Assembly: GCA_026874595.1 (NCBI GenBank)
Contig: CM049309.1
Span: forward strand, 53,480,079-53,544,078
Direction: 5' to 3'
Source: Sipunculus nudus
Lineage: Eukaryota; Annelida; Sipuncula; Golfingiida; Sipunculidae
Length of the DNA stretch: 64,000 bases
Part shown: piece by piece, positions 24,176-35,234 of the stretch
Layout: every line of letters begins with the position of its first letter
How positions within the stretch are numbered: the stretch's first letter is position 1
Made by a program: the position numbers and the translations under genes
The notes under the pieces: model-generated
The model's input: the letters and a program-made list of their open reading frames with translations, nothing else
What the model was told of the DNA's origin: nothing
The model's database searches: none

Positions 24176-25635
24176 CAGACTTGTACAATACTATCACCTA
24201 TGATTTAGACAATGGAAAAGAAGGAATAGGAATCTTTCTAGATATAAGTAAGGCTTTTGATAAAGTCTGGACAGATGGCCTTCTCAGTAAGCTACTCTCA
24301 GCAGGAATAACAGGTAAACTGCACAGATGGTTATACAACTATTTAACAAATAGACAACAACGAGTTATTATATGGAAATGGAAATGGAAATTCCTACAGG
24401 CAGGGGTACCACAAGGATCGATCCTAGGACCCCTGCTCTTCTTAGTCTTTATCGACGACATAGGAGAAAAACTCACAAGTAATATTCGTCTCTTTGCGGA
24501 CGATACAATGTTATACCTAGCCATAGAAAATCCCATCCGAGCAGCCCAGATACTAAATGCTGACCTTGAAAAGATTTACCAGTGGTCAAGGAAATGGCTA
24601 GTCACTTTCAATGCAGGAAAAACTGAATCGGTACTCTTTTCAAGGAAAACAGCACCTGTAAACCTCCCTGACTTATACCTAAATAAAACAAAAATAACTA
24701 GACTCAAAATGCACAAACATTTAGGAATAATCCTTAGCCATAATTGCAAATGGCAAGAACATATAAACTACATTGCAGCTAAAGCAATGAACAAACTTCT
24801 AATCTTAAGCAAGTTAAAACATCTCCTTGATAGAACAACCTTACAAAATATATATTTCTCATATATCAGACCCCTCTTAGAATATGGAAACATCTTATGG
24901 AGCAACTGTACCCAGGAACAAGACCAGACACTTGAAAAAATACAACTGATAGCTGCAAGAATTGTAACGGGAGGGGTAAAAGGAACATCACATGAACTCT
25001 TATATCTTGAATCAGGATGGGAAACTCTCCAAAAGAGAAGAGAAAACAAACAAATCCTCCTTGTACATAAAATGATTAACAACGAAAGTCCGCAGTATCT
25101 ACGCATTCTTCTTCCACCTCCACATAGTAACATATACGAAACCAGATTTGTAATACACAACCTTACTCCAATACAAGCAAGAACTGATTTATATTTCAAC
25201 TCTTTTCTCCCAAAATCAATCAGATTATGGAACCAAATGGATCTTGATAAGAAAGCTTGCTTAACAAGTGCCTCATTAAACTACCAATTGAAAAAATCAG
25301 CTCTTAGAACTAAAACACCTACGTACTACAACTCAGGAACCAGAAAATCACAAATAATCCATGCACGCATGAGAATGAAATGTAGTGATCTAAATTATCA
25401 TATGTACACAAGACATATTAGTGACACCAAAAAATGTCAATGTGGCCACCCATCAGAAGATCCCAACCACTACCTACTGCAATGCCACCTCTATAACTCC
25501 ACTAGGAAAACATACTTACCTAGGGATACCCCATTAAAAGTTTTACTTTTTGGTAACCCAAAAATAGATGACAAATCAAACAAGGAAATATTCGAATCGG
25601 TAGCAAACTTTATTGAAAACTCAAACAAATTCTAA
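24163..25635 (+). pseudogene. LINE ORF2, C-terminal part: RT catalytic core and zinc-knuckle-like tail
   Basis: This continues ORF2 after the frameshift; its ATG is incidental. It carries the RT core: IFLDISKAFDKVW (first catalytic Asp), GVPQGSILGPLLF and the catalytic FADD at residues 111-114 (24493-24504). Between RVII and LQAGVPQ a short sequence repeat gives WKWKWK where a more varied segment is usual, so local slippage or loss is likely. Near the C-terminus CQCGHPSEDPNHYLLQC fits the Cys-His segment of Jockey-superfamily ORF2 proteins. It ends at a TAA (25633-25635) 340 bp before the element's end. A decayed homologue of this region lies reversed at 40625-42310. Confidence 0.9.
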
Positions 25636-25799
25636 CATAAAATAATTTGACGATTTTGACAAACTCATCCCACACCCACCAAAACTCTCTCTCTCCTCTC
25701 AACTGGCACCTTACACTTTCCAAATCACAACTAAAAACATAGTCATTATGCTATCCACATCTTCCATGATACTCCAGTCATCAATATGTTAACATCACA

Positions 25800-25811
25800 C
25801 CCCCCCCCCCC
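25800..25811 (+). repeat. Poly-C tract in the LINE 3' UTR
   Basis: Twelve C in a row within the 3' UTR; a slippage-prone site. Confidence 0.8.
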
Positions 25812-25977
25812 TTGCCATGCATCAGAAAATTACCACTTTAGAATTCAGGAGCGAGCTTCATAAGCTTTAAGTAGCTTGCGCTCAATCTATTGATACATGT
25901 TTATATTTATATATGTGCTTAGGTAGAATACCACATGAATGTACTTACTATGTATTGTGTCAATAAATCATTCAAAC

Positions 25978-25988
25978 GAAGAGGGCTG
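25978..25988 (+). repeat. Target site duplication, right copy
   Basis: GAAGAGGGCTG, an exact repeat of 21095-21105. Confidence 0.85.
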
Positions 25989-28900
25989 GGGGTTACATAC
26001 CACAGCCACACCAGCTGTTTGACTTTCTTTTAAGTTTTTACTAATACTGTTTATTGATTGCACTTTTTATATTACGCTGCCTGTCTACCCTATAATTATT
26101 AAATCATGTACCAGTTGCTACCAACAAAGCTAAATAAATGCTGATAATATGCTAGGAATGCCCATGGTGTACACACTGCAAGGTCACCTGATATCAAAAG
26201 ATCAAATAACCATATACCCTGCCTCAATTAAACATGAAATTTCTGCTAAGTGTTTAGTGTTTGCTTAGTTTTCATAAGCATGGTATCTGTGAAACATCTA
26301 AATCTGTGCTGGGCCAAATGATGAAGTAATGCAAGTTGTATGTGAATGAAGCCTTCACAAAGAGTCAGCAGCAAACAATACATAACTCCAAGATAATTAT
26401 CTGTTACCAGTTATCTTTTTAACAAAACCTGCTGTGACAAGGAAAACATGTATCTTACAATATAATTCCAGGTAATTGGTTCCCTCAGGTATAGTTTGTA
26501 GAGTAATTGCTGTATCAATTACTCTCTGTAGGGTTGTTCAACTCATAATTGGCTTCATGGGACACCACACTTCATGTTTAAGCTGTCCTTTTCATAAAAA
26601 GCCATTGTCTGACATTTCAGTCTTGTTCAATCTACCTGGTGTCATATCTGTCTTATAAGCCCTGCATAACAAAGCAGATCTATAGCTCATATAGAGAAAT
26701 ACTGTTGTACAGTTGAGTAATTATCTGTATTAAATATCAAAAGTATACCATTCCCATCAAGCTCCGTAAATAAACAACATCAATTATAGGCCATGAAGGA
26801 AATAATTTACATACTTATATCATGTTTTGGTGTAAGGTTAGAGGTATTGTGTCAAATTCAAGAAACCCTGTTTCTCTGACCTTCAAGTCTATGGCCCATT
26901 ACTTAAGCAGCTAGGACACCAGCATACACAGACAGCAATCAGCAAATCAACAAAAACAGAAACATGCCCCCCCCCCCCAACAAAGTCATTAACTTAAGGT
27001 GAGAATTAAAGTCATGACTTCTGGAGTCAGATTGGCAGATGACAATTTCAAGAGCAGTACTTTTCCATCATGTAGTCCGCAAACGTGATCAAATTATTGA
27101 CTTGGGGAGATGTTGAGTGCTGGACCAACAAACCAGAAGTAACACAGGCCTCCAGACTGAATCCAGCATCATCAGCGGATCACACCTAAATCTGATTCTG
27201 GAGGGATGAGTGGGTGGAAAGGGAATGCTTGTCTGGGCCAGATCTGATGATAAGCACAAGCTGTGGCTACAAGTTCACAGACTGCTAAATTTGCCAACCA
27301 TGAGAACTCAATACAGTTATAATACTACCCAGACTCCAATCAGACCAGTTATACTAGGGGGGAAGCAAAGAGACAATACCCAGTTATCAGATCTCCTAAA
27401 TACTGAATTCTGGACTGCCAAAAAAGAAGAGGGATTCTCTCTGATTCTGAAAGGACTTTGGAATCTACCCCAAAGAAATATTGAATCTGTTCACAAAGTC
27501 TGTTGAATCTGTCTACAAAATCTGAGAATAATCCACCAAAATGCACACATTTTTAAACAAAAACAATGGAACCTACCCACAAAAAAAACTGGAATCCACT
27601 AGAAACCTGGATGCTATCCAAACAGGATTCTTTAGTGGACCCCTAAAAGAAACCTTACTGCAGACATTTTGAGAAATCCTTGGATTATATAAAAGAACAT
27701 CAGGCAGTTTATGAGAACCCTCACTGCATATAAAAGTCACCTGAAAACCAACTGCTGACTCACAGTTTCCGCATCTCATGGCCTTACTTAATAATAAATT
27801 TATATTCTAATTTTATAAATTAAATCTTTTATTGATTTTTTTCTGTATATATCTTTGAAATCATACAACATTAAACATAAATAGTTCAGCTGAAAATGAT
27901 GGCACTGTGTACAAGACTTTGAGCTTGCTGTAATGAGGACACCATATCCCCGACATACTACTCCACATGATAAGGGTCAGAAGAGACATCACACCACTTC
28001 CAAATCCTACTGACACAGTATATAGGTTAATATATCACAGGCTGTATGGTATCAACATAAACATCCCAAAACAAACTCATTCTTGAACTGGTCCAAAAAA
28101 CGCCATATGGAAATTTTATCAATATGAATAATCACAAAGTCAATTCTTAAAACTAGTAAACTCTTAAAACTGAAGTCAAGTCAGAAAACCTGTATGAAGC
28201 AACTCCACAAATAAAATGTGTCAAAAGGCAGCATGTAAGAAAAGTGAACACTGGGACATTAAATTCCTTTTGAAATGTCCTTGTCAGACCCTCAGAACAG
28301 CACTTGAAATCTCAAAAGTTTGTCATATGGTATTAGAGACACTATCACTTACTAGCTATTTCTGAACACCATACACACAAATGGTACTCTAATTTTAAAT
28401 ACCATTAATGATATGAAGATACAACAAAACCAATGTGTGATCTTTTATAAACAAGTAACAGCATGTAAAATATCAGATGTTAAAGTAAACCAGTTTTTAT
28501 AAAATACCAATAACAAGAACCAATCCCATGGGCTCTACAAAACCAAGAATTACTGAGTCATACTTTTTTCCTAAAAAAAATTTGTCAAAGAATCAAACAC
28601 ATTATGGACGTCTGCCTACAACATTTTAGAGAACTATTCTGTAATGATATAACATGGATAAATGAAATGCTCCAAAGCTCTGAATACTGTGGTCAGTCCT
28701 TCACTGGTGAGAGATTGTTCTTTCAGGATAATAACACACAATATAGACCACTACTGAACAATCCAAAATGTCAGTAATAGGCATCAGTAAGTGGCACTGG
28801 GCATGACATATCATGTATCATACCATTAGTTACTGACCAGTTCCAGACACATAAGATATCCCCGGTCTACAGGTTATTGTCAGCTGTTTAGATCTATGTA

Positions 28901-30315
28901 TGATTCTATAACTTGCCCACGGTGGTGGTAAACGAGCTGGGAGCTCAGCATGACAAACCAACAAAACCCAGCATATTGCATGGCAGGTAACCCTAATCAC
29001 ATACTAATAATGCATTCTGGATCTGTGCTTTGTGCCATGCCCCATACAAGTATCTTTAATGGTGTACCATTGTGGAAAGCTGAATGAGTCTGGTACAGGT
29101 TTTAGGGGTAATTTTTGCTAATGGAATATTTTGTATCTGGAAGATTTGCTCCGAGGGCATTAAATATTTCCATTACATAAATGTTACTTTAAAAAGATAT
29201 TAAGGCGTGCTGTTGTCAACCTGTCATACTGTTACTTAAGACCTGAATAAATGTGTAGGATAGAAATATTTCTTTCTGTAAAATGTATCTACAGCCAAAT
29301 TCAAGAAATAAACATGTCCAAACACTGCAGTTTACACAATCTTGACACAATATACTGACTAGTAAGAAATTACTGTCACAATTGAAAAATCAAGTATCCT
29401 GTTCAAAAACATTTTACTCCAAAACAATAGTATGATTGAAAGTTCACCATATTTCCAACTGTGGCCTGTAAGAATTGGTTCATGATCCAGGGTTTTAATA
29501 ATGAAACATACATGGTTAAAATGTATAAGGTTGAACACATTGCTGAAACATACAACTTTTAAAAAAGCTGAAATACATGTTTATTTCTTGGACTAGTTCC
29601 TGGTGCAGTGCACCTGTTGACCTCTTCCATTCATGAGGTTTTTACCATCACTTATCACTTGACCCCGAGTGTCATTCATCTCATAGGATATCATGACAGA
29701 GCCAACACAGCAGACAGTAAAATTTACCTTTGCTTTTATAACAACCGAACTGGGTGACCTCTAGCAAACAGTGCCTGTCTTTTGGTTAAGTACACTCAAC
29801 GTTTTCTCTTATCAGGTCACTGGGATCGGCCACAATTGCCAGTGTTCTGGTTACCACATTTAATTCTTATACTTCCTGTCTGATGAGGACCTTTTCATAC
29901 AGCAAAGACCAGAAACTATGCACTCAATAATCTGTCACTTCCTTGTGTCTGGTGGTTTTATGATAATTCTACAGGATTGGTAAACTATCAATTTGATAAC
30001 CATGTTATCTGCATCTTGTTGAAATACTTTTTTTCCCTTCTTTTTCAAAACTTACACCCCTTTGTATACATATAATTTTTCTTTGCCCTGAGTGCTTAAT
30101 ATAATTCACAGCCTGAAGCTTTTTAACTTGGAGACATCAGTTTTTCATGCTTGTAAGTTTGATTTTTTTATACTGCCTAAATGAAAATTTATATTCAGCT
30201 CTCAATTTAAGGTACTGCAATGTGGAAAAAAAGCTGAGGATATTACATTTTAAAACAGTATTTATCAATGCATTTGGCAAGCCTTAAAGTTGACTGCTGT
30301 GTAATACCAATACTA
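25989..30315. other. No gene or element seen; poly-C at 26967-26978
   Basis: About 4.3 kb of AT-rich DNA without recognised coding sequence, inverted ends or tandem arrays. A run of 12 C lies at 26967-26978. The longest open frame (27210-27506, 98 codons) lacks any domain I recognise and overlaps a low-complexity region. Confidence 0.4.
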
Positions 30316-31772
30316 AACTAGAATACGGGTAGTCGACAAGCAACTACGTGTATCCGCCTAAATCAGAGTGGAACGGGTGAAGTGAGGCATGGACTGAGTG
30401 GCAAGGGGAAATAGAGTGAAGTGTTGCATATTAGCATGGATGTCTGCAGCCAAATGTTGTATGTAGGTTGCGCCACCTACCACAAAATCCAGAGAGCCAT
30501 CCAAGTTGTATACATATGCAAAATTTGAGGCAGAAAAGTCAAACCACTATATGTTTATGAGTGATTTTAGCCCGTGGCAGACAAACAGATGGACGCTGTG
30601 CAAAAATGGTTGAAGGTGGCGCCACCAGTTTTGCGTATGATAAAGAGCTATGTGAGAACTATACACATGCAAAACTTTGGCCCAATCGGTCAAACGGTTC
30701 CCAAGATATGAGCTTGGATGTCTGCTGCATAAACTAGAATGCAGGTGGCGCCACCTGTCATAAAATCAAGAGAGCTGTCGGGGATGTATAAACCTGCAAA
30801 ATTTTAGGCAGATATGTCAAACCACTGCCGCGATATGAGTGATTTTATCCCATGGCAGACAAACAGACGGGAGCTGTGCAAAATGGCTGCAGGTGGTGCC
30901 ACCAGTTTTGCGTATGATAAAGAGCTATGTGAGATCTATACATATGCAAAATTTTGGCCCAATCGGTCAAACGGTTCCCAAGATATGAGCTTGGATGTCT
31001 GCAGCGTAAACGTGAATGCAGGTGGCGCCACCTGTCATAAAATCAGAAAAGCTATCTAGGATGTATACGCATGCCGAATTTCAGGTGAATTAGTCAAATC
31101 ACTGCAGAGATATGAGTGATTTTATCCCATGGCAGACAAACAGACGGGAGCTGTGCAAAAATGGCTGCAGGTGGCGCCACCAGTTTTGCGTATGATAAAG
31201 AGCTATGTGAGATCTATACACATGCAAAATTTTGGCCCAATCGGTCAAACGGTTCCCGAGATATAAGCTTGGATGTCTGCAGCGTAAACGTGAATGTAGG
31301 TGGCGCCACCTGTCATAAAATCAGAAAAGCTATCCAGGATGTATACGCATGCCGAATTTCAGGTGAATTAGTCAAATCACTGCAGAGATACGAGTGATTT
31401 TAACCCAAGGCAGACAAACAGATAGACACTGTGCAAACATGGTTGCAGGTGGCACCACCATTTTTTGTGCATGTTAAAGCTCTCCAAGGGCTACATTTGT
31501 GCAAAAAAAATTTCCTGATCGGTCAAACGGTTCCCGAGATATGTGGGTTTATGTGTGGAAACAGACGCACAAACGGACACAGAGCGCAGAGGAAAGGTCA
31601 GAGGTCAAAACAAAATCAGGGCACAGCAGTTCACATGTCACCCGAACATAATCCCGGGTTTCGTAAAATTCCGCCCAGCGGTTACGGAGGAGTTCTCCGG
31701 ACAACTACGCGGCCGCGGCGGAGGCGTGCAGCTGAAAACAGTGTATCTGCAAAATTCTGTTTTGGCGGATAC
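30316..31772 (+). mobile_element. F3 element (Helentron/HINE-like, non-autonomous)
   Basis: The 5' end reads AACTAGAATACGGG, then a small stem (GTAGT...ACTAC), then GTATCCGCC (30350-30358). The 3' end has a CGG-rich tract (about 31709-31728), the spacer 'tgcagctgaaaacagt', and a hairpin at 31743-31772 whose right arm GGCGGATAC is the exact complement of the 5' GTATCCGCC. The interior is mostly a tandem array. F2 at 60278-63168 has the same 5' tag, the same spacing to the inverted repeat and a related 3' spacer. No coding for replication proteins is present. Confidence 0.7.
30440..31540 (+). repeat. Two-part tandem array (about 277 bp per full unit) in F3
   Basis: The palindrome GGTGGCGCCACC or a one-base variant recurs at about 30465, 30615, 30744, 30893, 31021, 31170, 31299 and 31446, at alternating intervals of about 128 and 149 bp. 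The two half-units (one starting 'agttttgcgtatgataaag', the other 'tgtcataaaatcag') are distantly related: both contain a 'tatac.catgc.aaattt' string, then 'gtcaaa', then a 'gagatatgag' end. Open frames of 81 and 93 codons across the array are shadows of the repeat; I see no evidence that they are translated. Confidence 0.85.
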
Positions 31773-32929
31773 AATGACCACAGATTCCATTTGAAAACAA
31801 GAACATTTCACCCCAAAAAGCTTACATCAGGTGTTTCAATTTTTAGCATGTGTGTCTTTTATCTTTTTTTTAAACATACATATAAAGAAAGATGCTAATA
31901 CTACTGCAGCCTCTGTGGGTAATTAATCACAACTTAGCAAATATTTTACTCACACCATACAACATATTAAAATTACATCCATAAAAACTGTTATATTTTC
32001 TTGAGTTGATATACTGAGTTAACCAGCTGTCACTCTGCAAGTGCAGTAAAAAGATAACTTAAAATGTAGGTTTGTTTTATTACCTAATCTCAAGCATGTT
32101 TGGTCTGGAGGCAATGTTTATATACTTGGCTGACCTTATATTGAAATTGGGATGGTCAGATGTACACCACCCAGACCAGGATCTGGCATGTGTGGATTCC
32201 TGTTAAAGCCCCTGGGTATACACACTTTAAATTTGTGACTGTGTGCTTGACTTACCAGGGACTTATCTACCAGCCCTGCTAACAGACCTCTCAGACTGTT
32301 CAGAATCCATCCATAGATCATACAGTATCTCAAAGGTCACAGTGATGTTCAGAATACATTAGGGACTGGTTTCTTTCTCTTCCTGTTCAAGATATTCAGG
32401 ATGAGCAGTTACCCTGATTAAAATGGAAAACAAACTGAATACTGTAATTTGCATCATGTAAATACATGTATACAGCCATTATGTATTATTATATTAATAG
32501 GAAATAGGTATAGACATATCCAAGATAATGAGAAAACTGACATGGGAGTGGGTATATAACCATGATGTCTATTCGGGCTACATGTATAATCATTAGAAAA
32601 TACTCGTACAATTTTAGTAAAACAAAAGCGGTGGTAACTGGTAAGTAGACTTGAGGTAACCTGGGATTTTTTTGGGGAAGTGGAGTTTGCGGTACACAGT
32701 ATATAATTACATTTACATTAATAATTGTAATTACAGTAACCACACAGATTAACTGTAAGAATTAAATATAGTAATTACAGTGTTGTAAATTGAAATCAGT
32801 CAAGTAAAAGCAAACTCATTAGTTCACAACTGCTTTGCTATGTAACAACGGATGATCTAAATTTCCTTAAAAAGTTATGTTACTTGTCAAGTATAGAATG
32901 TGTTTTTGCCGAAATGAACAATGGCAGAC
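31773..32929. other. No feature seen
   Basis: AT-rich non-coding DNA. Confidence 0.4.
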
Positions 32930-33345
32930 TATGGCATTTTAATAGTTTTCCTGAAATAAGCCATAGATAACTAAGGCAAGTTTATGATTTTCCTGAAAAA
33001 AGCCATGAGCCCATGGCAAAATAAGCCATGGGCCCATGGCAAACTAAGGCAAGCTCATGGTTTTCCTAAAATAAGCCATGTCACACTAAGGCAAATTTAT
33101 TATTTTCCTGAAATAAACCATGGCATACTAAAAAAAGTTTATGGTTTTCCTCAAATAATCCATGTCACACTAAGGCAAGTTCATGGTTTCCCTCAAATAA
33201 GCCATGTCACACTAAGGCAAGTTAATGATTTTCCTTAAATAAGCCATGTCACACTAAGGCAAGTTAATGATTTTTTTTAAAAAGGCCAAAATACACTAAG
33301 GCAAGTTACTTGTTTTCTTGGCATGACCCTTGGCATCCTAAGGAA
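32930..33345 (+). repeat. 42-bp minisatellite, about nine imperfect copies
   Basis: The unit is roughly 'ggcaagttaatgattttcct' followed by 'taaataagccatgtcacactaa'. The 42-bp length keeps a reading frame open, which explains an 84-codon frame with a 14-residue repeat (ISHVTLRQVHGFPQ); it is not good evidence for a gene. Confidence 0.85.
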
Positions 33346-34135
33346 ACTTAATAGTTTTCCTGTAATTAAGGTTTTAATTTACTTAAACTGCAGTAAGACT
33401 AGATTAGTTATCTGGAGTAAATTACCATAGGAAAAGATGATCAAGAACAATAATCTAAAATCTTTATTAACAATAAATGAAGTCATGAAAGCAGTTTTTA
33501 TGGTTTCCCATTACTGGAAAGACTTGGATATAGAACTGTATGAACTCCATGATATTAAAAAATCTGAAGTTTTATACAAATCCTGGAAAACAAAAGAGCT
33601 GACTGCTGCAGCACCTGCGTCCCACTGAGTGCTGCAGGAATAATGCTATGTAGCTTTCTTTCCAACTGGACACGAACTGTTTATGAATTATTAAGGACAT
33701 CATTTGGTTCCATAATATCCATTCCATTAATCTTATCAAATCATACACACTTATTCTGATGTACTCATGCAGTAGGATGACTGCTTTCACAGCAGATATT
33801 TTCACAGTGAAGTTCTGTGAATTCAGCTGGTTCACTGATTAAATGGCAATCTACTTACACCAAGATGCCACAAGGGCATTACATGCGAATGCATATATAT
33901 CCCCTACACCTTCCCGGCCAGACAGATGTCCATTTGGAGTTTCAGAGGACTACTTGGCTACATGAAAGTGAAGTAACAAAAAACTCCTTGTTGGATGTGT
34001 TCTTGCTAATAAATGCTGATCTATAGACTTTGCACAATGAATCACTTGAACTGTAATGCCTAAATACACATACAGGTTTCAGGCTGATTTGGTGATATAT
34101 GAAAATGGATTACTGATATTCCAGGTTTATTTGCA
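33346..34135. other. No feature seen
   Basis: AT-rich DNA with overlapping short open frames on both strands and no recognisable product. Confidence 0.4.
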
Positions 34136-35008
34136 ACAAGTGTCTCATGGGCAATGACGCTCAGCTGAATTCAACAAACCTTGAACAATGGGTAAAATGA
34201 CTCCCAGAGAGCTCAAAATCATGCATTTTGCCAACAGAGCTTAGTTGTAGGGTACAGTCACCTTATTTTACATCCAACTGCTACCATTTTGTTCCAATCT
34301 GACTATATTTGAATGCTAAAGTCATGTTCTTTCACAAAACTCGCAGTGACCTAATTTCAGGTTTCCAAAGACAATTTTTATGGACCTCCATGGATGCTCG
34401 ATAGATGTTTCTTGGCCAAATCATCACCATTTGTACCTCATCTGACTCACTGGGTGCTTAAAAATGTTTATGGCCCATAATTTGCAAAATATAGGTCACT
34501 ATGACTTAATTTCAGGTTTCCAGGGAGAATTGCCAAGGACCTCCCTGGATGTACCTGTAGTTAAAAGTTTCTAGGTCAAAAGTTACAATTCGTGTCCTAT
34601 TAACAGCTAGACTGCTTCATAAGAAAGGGTGAAAAATAAAGAAAAATTTGAAAAAATACAGGTTGAGCCACCATTCTGCTGGAACTGATGAAACACTTCA
34701 TGATCAACATGCATGCAAGTGATCATGGTGATCAATCCATTATTTATTCAGATACTGGAGCTTTTGTATCAAATTTTTAATTATTTGGGGGGGGGGGGGT
34801 TACTTTCGAGCACCATAGCTTGGAGGATATGTAGGTCACAGTGACCTAATTTCAGGTTTCCATGGAGATTTTATGGACCTCCATGGATGATCAGTTGGAT
34901 GTTTCTAGGTTCAGCAGTTACGAATTGTGCCTTGTTAATGGCCAGACAGCCAACAAACAAATAGTGATTACTATAGCTCAGATGACTTCCCGTCAGCTGA
35001 GCTTAACA
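34136..35008 (+). mobile_element. F1 element, short copy (about 0.87 kb)
   Basis: The 5' end is acaagtgtctcatgggcaatg followed by GCTCAGCTGA (34159-34168). The 3' end is a hairpin at 34975-35003 with arms AGCTCAG/CTGAGCT. Inside are three diverged copies of a module containing 'tgacctaatttcaggtttcc', at about 34347, 34504 and 34842. The internal poly-G run (34787-34799) is typical of the family. Confidence 0.7.
34833..34847 (+). promoter_or_regulatory. Perfect estrogen-response-element palindrome
   Basis: AGGTCA-CAG-TGACCT is an exact IR3 of two nuclear-receptor half-sites, the ERE consensus. It lies in the third module of an F1 element; the second module has a one-base variant (AGGTCA-CTA-TGACTT, 34494-34508). 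Binding in this organism is untested. Confidence 0.5.
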
Positions 35009-35234
35009 CTTAAATCCAAACTAAAAATTAAAATGAAACTCATAACAGGATATAAGCCAATTTTAAAAGAAAGTAGAAATGTATGGTTTATATTTCTGAG
35101 ATTACATTACTGAGTGCCAAATAGTCTAAAGAATTTACATTATCAACACCAACCTGCTAAAATTGATTTTACAAAGCATCCTGGCAGGGTCTTCCATTAA
35201 TGAGGTGTTTTTTTAACCAGACCCAAATCCTTAA

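Larger units (their letters stand above)
21106..25977 (+). mobile_element. Non-LTR retrotransposon (LINE, APE type), nearly full length
   Basis: The element is 4.87 kb between 11-bp direct repeats GAAGAGGGCTG. It has a 22-bp leader, ORF1, a 234-bp spacer, ORF2 (endonuclease, reverse transcriptase, C-terminal zinc-knuckle-like segment) and a 3' UTR of about 340 bp. The end 'caataaatcattcaaac' places AATAAA (25962-25967) 10 bp before the junction, as expected for an mRNA-derived 3' end. The layout suits the CR1/L2/Jockey-like group; I cannot name the clade without a tree. The very short leader may mean slight 5' truncation. ORF2 has a frameshift, so this copy is probably inactive. Confidence 0.93.

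Noticed and set aside
30814-31397. 81- and 93-codon related proteins
   Set aside because: Both come from tandem F3 units; no start context, domain or codon-level constraint is visible.
30440-31540. CRISPR-like array
   Set aside because: Units are long and adjacent without unique spacers, and the DNA is clearly eukaryotic.
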